A stretch of DNA of 64,000 bases. Source: Staphylococcus sp. IVB6214 (GTDB lineage Bacteria; Bacillota; Bacilli; Staphylococcales; Staphylococcaceae). Shown piece by piece: positions 60,366 through 64,000 of the stretch. Where the stretch lies: assembly GCF_025558585.1 (NCBI RefSeq), contig NZ_CP094723.1, positions 1,550,001-1,614,000 on the forward strand, given 5' to 3'. The translations under genes were made by a program, and so were the position numbers. Positions within the stretch are counted from its first letter, which is position 1. Every line of letters begins with the position of its first letter. Under the pieces are notes generated by a model, which was not told the DNA's origin, made no database searches, and worked only from the letters and a program-made list of their open reading frames with translations.

Positions 60366-62318
60366 ATGATATTAATGCAACTCAGTCAGATTTCAAAGTC
60401 TTTTGATGGCGAGACAATTTTTGATGGTGTCAACTTTGAAGTGAAAACCGGCGAACGAATTGGCATTGTTGGACGTAACGGTGCAGGAAAATCCACTTTA
60501 ATGAAAATCATTGCAGGTGTAGAAGCATACGAAGACGGTCATATCTCAAAGATTAAAAACTTAAAAATGGGTTATCTGACACAGCAAATGACACTCAACA
60601 CTCAAAAAACTGTGTTTGAAGAGATGTTACAACCGTTTGAGCACCTTAAACAACTCGGTGAGAAGATGCAAGAAGAAACGGATTGGCTTGCTCAACACGC
60701 AGATCGCTATGATTCGGATGCTTATCAAGAACATATGAAGCGTTATGAAAGCATATCGAATGAGTTTGAAAAGCAAGGTGGCTATGATTATGAGCGTAAA
60801 ATAAAGACTGTTTTGAACGGGCTACATTTTACGGAAGCCGACTATCATCGTCCAGTCAACGACTTCAGTGGCGGTCAAAAAACACGACTTTCACTCGCTC
60901 AAATGTTACTGCGTGAACCTGACCTTTTGCTACTTGATGAGCCGACTAACCATCTCGATATGGAAACGACTGCATGGTTAGAAGATTATTTGAAGTTTTT
61001 TAAAGGGGCTATCGTCATCATCTCGCACGACCGTTACTTCTTAGATAAAATCGTCACACAAATCTATGATGTTTCTTTAGGTGAAGTGAAGCACTATGTT
61101 GGTAACTATGGTAAATTTATCGCGCAACGTGATCAATACTATCAAAAACGCCTCGCAGAATATGAGCGGCAACAAGATGAAATCAAACGATTAGAAACCT
61201 TTGTCGAAAAAAATATCACACGTGCTTCTACAAGTGGTATGGCAAAAAGTCGACGAAAAGTTCTTGAAAAAATGACACGACTTGAAAAACCCATGTTGGA
61301 TGCAAGAAGTGCGGATATTCGCTTTGACTTCGATCGCAATACAGGTAATGATGTGATGCACATACGTGACTTGGAAGTTGGGTACGAAACGCCGATTACA
61401 AAACCAATCAATATGGAAGTATCAAAAGGTGATCATATCGCAATTATCGGTCCAAATGGTATTGGGAAATCTACATTAATCAAGACACTTGCTGGACGCC
61501 TAAACGCCCTAGCAGGCCAAGTGATTCCAGGGGCTAACTTAAAAATTGGTTATTACGATCAAAAGCAAGCAGAGTTTCAATCTAGTAAAACGATCTTAGA
61601 TTATGTTTGGGATCAATATCGTCATATGCCTGAAAAAGATGTACGTGCTGTTCTCGGTCGCTTTCTTTTCACTCAAGATGATGTTCAAAAAATTATCAAT
61701 GACTTATCAGGTGGTGAAAAGGCACGGCTTCAACTTGCCTTACTTATGTTGGAACGCAATAATGTACTGATTCTTGACGAACCTACCAACCATCTTGATA
61801 TTGATTCTAAAGAAATGCTCGAACAAGCATTAAATGACTTTGCGGGTACTTTAATCTTTGTTTCTCACGACCGTTACTTTATTAACGAATTGGCAAATAA
61901 AGTCTATGATTTGGATGAACAAGGTGGACGTATCTATCTCGGTGACTATCAATATTATCTAGAAAAGCTCGAACAACAACAAGCACTTGCAATGCATACT
62001 GAAACTCAAAATGTCGCAGTACGCCCTTCAAATGAACAACTCTCTGAACAAGAAACAACATATGAAGACTTAAAAGCAGCACGCCGTGAAAAGCGTAAGT
62101 TGACACGTCAAATCGAAGCTTATGAGACAGATATTGAAACTTATGAGTCTCGAATAGAAGAGATTGATACATCTATGTCTGATCCAGCAATTATCGATGA
62201 CTATGAACAGATTCAAACACTTGCGGAAGAGCGAACAACTATCGAACAACAACTAGAAGAAACAATGACAAAATGGGAAGAATTACAAATTTTAGTCAGT
62301 GATTTAGATGATATTTAA
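60366..62318 (+). CDS. ABC-F family ATPase, YdiF-like
   Basis: 650 residues with two ABC domains: Walker A GRNGAGKSTLMK and GPNGIGKSTLIK, signatures FSGGQKTRLSLAQ and LSGGEKARLQLAL, the interdomain linker (about 245-320) and a long C-terminal coiled coil (570-650). No membrane segment: a ribosome-associated translation factor. Position next to rex and tsaD matches B. subtilis ydiF. Start set by AAAGGAG. Confidence 0.93.
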   Translation: MILMQLSQISKSFDGETIFDGVNFEVKTGERIGIVGRNGAGKSTLMKIIAGVEAYEDGHISKIKNLKMGYLTQQMTLNTQKTVFEEMLQPFEHLKQLGEKMQEETDWLAQHADRYDSDAYQEHMKRYESISNEFEKQGGYDYERKIKTVLNGLHFTEADYHRPVNDFSGGQKTRLSLAQMLLREPDLLLLDEPTNHLDMETTAWLEDYLKFFKGAIVIISHDRYFLDKIVTQIYDVSLGEVKHYVGNYGKFIAQRDQYYQKRLAEYERQQDEIKRLETFVEKNITRASTSGMAKSRRKVLEKMTRLEKPMLDARSADIRFDFDRNTGNDVMHIRDLEVGYETPITKPINMEVSKGDHIAIIGPNGIGKSTLIKTLAGRLNALAGQVIPGANLKIGYYDQKQAEFQSSKTILDYVWDQYRHMPEKDVRAVLGRFLFTQDDVQKIINDLSGGEKARLQLALLMLERNNVLILDEPTNHLDIDSKEMLEQALNDFAGTLIFVSHDRYFINELANKVYDLDEQGGRIYLGDYQYYLEKLEQQQALAMHTETQNVAVRPSNEQLSEQETTYEDLKAARREKRKLTRQIEAYETDIETYESRIEEIDTSMSDPAIIDDYEQIQTLAEERTTIEQQLEETMTKWEELQILVSDLDDI

Positions 62319-62320
62319 GC

Positions 62321-62350
62321 AAAGATGTGCAGGAATTTTCTGCCATCTTT
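62321..62350 (+). terminator. Terminator of the ABC-F gene
   Basis: AAAGATGTGCAG and CTGCCATCTTT form a hairpin, then a T run. Confidence 0.75.
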
Positions 62351-62357
62351 ATTTTTT

Positions 62358-62516
62358 TTATTCACAATAAAAATGCGATGATTTCAACTATCCACAAAGT
62401 TATCCTAGTTATCCACAATGTAAAATGTGCATATCCCTCTTTTTTATCCACTAAAATCTCATTTGTCCACGACTTATCAGCAAGTTATCCACTATTTGTT
62501 AACAACTTGTGCATAA
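62358..62516. promoter_or_regulatory. DnaA-box cluster
   Basis: Three perfect TTATNCACA boxes (62358-62366, 62409-62417, and 62508-62516 on the minus strand) and at least four one-mismatch boxes (62388, 62426 minus, 62444, 62485) lie within 160 bases, all in a non-coding gap. B. subtilis has a DnaA-binding cluster between the same two genes (gcp/tsaD and ydiF), as I recall. Confidence 0.8.
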
Positions 62517-62586
62517 GTACGTACGTTCTCTATTGACTTTCTCAAATTTTGACAATTCCTGACTTCTATTAGTGCATTTATTTAAA

Positions 62587-62628
62587 AAACGCCTTAACAT
62601 CCTATGAGTAACTGATGTTAAAGCGTTT
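62587..62628. terminator. Terminator of tsaD unit
   Basis: AAACGC...AACATC and GATGTT...GCGTTT form a hairpin between convergent genes. Confidence 0.75.
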
Positions 62629-62633
62629 AAAAT

Positions 62634-63647
62634 TTATAGTTCTAAAAACATATTGCTTTTTCCATTCAACGACATATCGGCAAAGACACCCTTTTGATAT
62701 AAATGGTACGCAACAGCACCTATCATTGCTGCATTGTCAGTACACAGTTGTGGCTCAGGAATAGACAATGTGATACCTTGTGATTGCGTGACACGCTCTA
62801 ATTCTGCACGTAAACCACGATTACTCGCCACGCCACCTGCGACGATCAGTTGCTTCACATCGTATGTTTGACAAGCACGAATTGCTTTTCCAACTAAGAC
62901 TTCTACCACACTGTTTTGAAAACTTGCGGCTACATTTTCTGGAATTGGGTTCTCGCCCTTTTGTTTCAAGTTATGCAACTTATTGATTACTGCACTTTTC
63001 AATCCACTAAAGCTAAAATCAAAGCTATCTGGTTCTAACCAAACACGTGGAAAATCGTACGTATCTGACCCTTGTGCAGCAAGTTTATCAACATGTGGCC
63101 CACCCGGATATGGTAAACCGATTGTGCGCGCCACTTTATCGTATGCTTCACCAACAGCATCATCACGTGTCTCTCCGATTACTTCAAAGTCCAAATGATC
63201 ACGCATTAAGACCAGTTCCGTGTGTCCGCCTGATACGATAAGCGCCATAAGTGGGAACGTCAATCCGTTAGTTAATTGATTCGCATAAATATGCCCCGCT
63301 ATATGATGTACAGGAATCAGCGGTTTGTTATGTGCAAATGCTAACGTTTTTGCTGCGTTGACACCTACTAATAATGCCCCGATTAATCCAGGTCCTTGTG
63401 TCACAGCGACAGCATCAACATCGTCCATCGTAACTTGTGCCGTTTGCAACGCATCTTCGATCATCAATGTCATATTTTCAACGTGATGACGACTCGCAAC
63501 TTCAGGTACAACCCCACCAAAACGCTTGTGACTCTCGATTTGACTCAATACACTATTGCTTAAAATTTTATGTCCATCTGCAATGACACTGACACTTGTT
63601 TCATCACAGCTCGTTTCAACTGCTAATATCAAAGTTTGTTTAGTCAT
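62634..63647 (-). CDS. tsaD: tRNA threonylcarbamoyladenosine synthesis protein TsaD
   Basis: 337 residues. Metal-binding histidines are in [10 protein letters not shown], with [13 protein letters not shown] at the start and the nucleotide site [10 protein letters not shown]. It makes t6A37 in tRNAs with TsaB and TsaE. Its start overlaps the rimI stop by 8 bases. Confidence 0.97.
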   Translation of the reverse strand: MTKQTLILAVETSCDETSVSVIADGHKILSNSVLSQIESHKRFGGVVPEVASRHHVENMTLMIEDALQTAQVTMDDVDAVAVTQGPGLIGALLVGVNAAKTLAFAHNKPLIPVHHIAGHIYANQLTNGLTFPLMALIVSGGHTELVLMRDHLDFEVIGETRDDAVGEAYDKVARTIGLPYPGGPHVDKLAAQGSDTYDFPRVWLEPDSFDFSFSGLKSAVINKLHNLKQKGENPIPENVAASFQNSVVEVLVGKAIRACQTYDVKQLIVAGGVASNRGLRAELERVTQSQGITLSIPEPQLCTDNAAMIGAVAYHLYQKGVFADMSLNGKSNMFLEL

Positions 63648-64000
63648 TTAAATTCACCCACATTACGCATGCGTCCTCTCCGTCACCATAATAATTTTTA
63701 CGCTTTCCACCATATTGAAATCCTGATTTTTCATAAACATGTTGTGCGACATGATTATTCACACGTACTTCTAAGCTCATCACTGTCGCAATTGTTGAAG
63801 CAAAGTTCTTCGCATAGTTCATCAGTAATTGACCGAGTCCATAACCCCGATACTCAGGTGCCACTGCAACTGTTGTGATTTGCGCTTGATCAACCACGAT
63901 CCATAAACCGATATATCCAATGACCTCTTCTTCATACGTCAACACAAAATAATGTGCAAAATTATTTTGTTCAAGTTCGTGATAAAACGCATCTATCGTC
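63640..64000 (-). CDS. rimI: Ribosomal protein alanine N-acetyltransferase RimI, 5' end outside window
   Basis: The frame is open to the right edge, so the start is not visible. About 120 residues are seen: the GNAT core with [19 protein letters not shown] for acetyl-CoA binding and [17 protein letters not shown] at the end. In Firmicutes it lies between tsaB and tsaD, so tsaB is expected just outside. Confidence 0.9.
   Translation of the reverse strand, partial: TIDAFYHELEQNNFAHYFVLTYEEEVIGYIGLWIVVDQAQITTVAVAPEYRGYGLGQLLMNYAKNFASTIATVMSLEVRVNNHVAQHVYEKSGFQYGGKRKNYYGDGEDACVMWVNLND

Noticed and set aside
62587..62628. CRISPR-like or repeat array in the tsaD gap
   Set aside because: The recurring TTATCCAC words are DnaA boxes with irregular spacing, and the inverted repeat is a terminator.

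Overview
The window is chromosomal DNA of a low-GC staphylococcus. The evidence is a complete agr locus with delta-haemolysin/RNAIII, MroQ and SdrH, the camS-ligA-pcrA-pcrB block, nos next to pheA, a pmt-type exporter operon, groES-groEL with HrcA and CtsR sites, and rex/ABC-F/tsaD/rimI. The autoinducer precursor carries an x-I-N-x-C-x-x-F-F motif. From memory this is closest to the pheromones of the S. hyicus/S. chromogenes group, so a member of the hyicus-intermedius clade is likely; the species is not settled here.

Layout. 1-1.3 kb: edge of an ISL3-family insertion sequence. 1.3-8.7 kb: CamS lipoprotein, DNA ligase, PcrA helicase, PcrB, a VanY-type carboxypeptidase and a YerC-type regulator, all on the minus strand. 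8.7-18.2 kb: purB, NETI protein, nadE, pncB (minus), then nos, pheA, a lone beta-helix protein, pncA, ppaC and a small acetyltransferase; pncB, nadE and pncA together form the NAD salvage route. 18.2-28.7 kb: aldehyde dehydrogenase, SRPBCC protein, lactonase, small proteins, a C45 amidase/acyltransferase, a DUF1700/DUF4097-like pair, and the gluconate operon gntR-gntK-gntP with a textbook GntR operator. 28.8-33.3 kb: pmt-type operon with two membrane genes between its two ATPases. 33.4-37.8 kb: aminotransferase, Ogt, M20 peptidase and a family 2 glycosyltransferase.

37.8-43.2 kb is the accessory and most interesting part. Four tightly coupled minus-strand genes (ATP-grasp ligase, MFS transporter, TTC38/StaR-like TPR protein, SAM methyltransferase) sit between two nearly identical 348-bp direct repeats. 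Each repeat consists of the 3' end and terminator of the glycosyltransferase gene, and the right copy cuts into a truncated reading frame. The content looks like a small biosynthesis-and-export pathway, perhaps for a modified dipeptide or amino acid. I do not recognise it as a described staphylococcal system.

43.5-54.3 kb: groEL/groES, mroQ, alcohol dehydrogenase with a Rex operator, a TipA-like MerR regulator, sdrH, a nitrilase-family hydrolase, RNAIII/hld and agrBDCA. 54.3-57.8 kb: sucrose genes scrR-scrB-scrK. 57.9-59.3 kb: a TusA-like protein and a YeeE/YedE thiosulfate-type transporter. 59.5-64 kb: rex, an ABC-F ATPase, a dense DnaA-box cluster in the convergent gap before tsaD, and rimI running off the window. 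Redox control by Rex links its own gene, adh and the NAD salvage genes; cell-density control by agr links the AIP system, RNAIII and MroQ.
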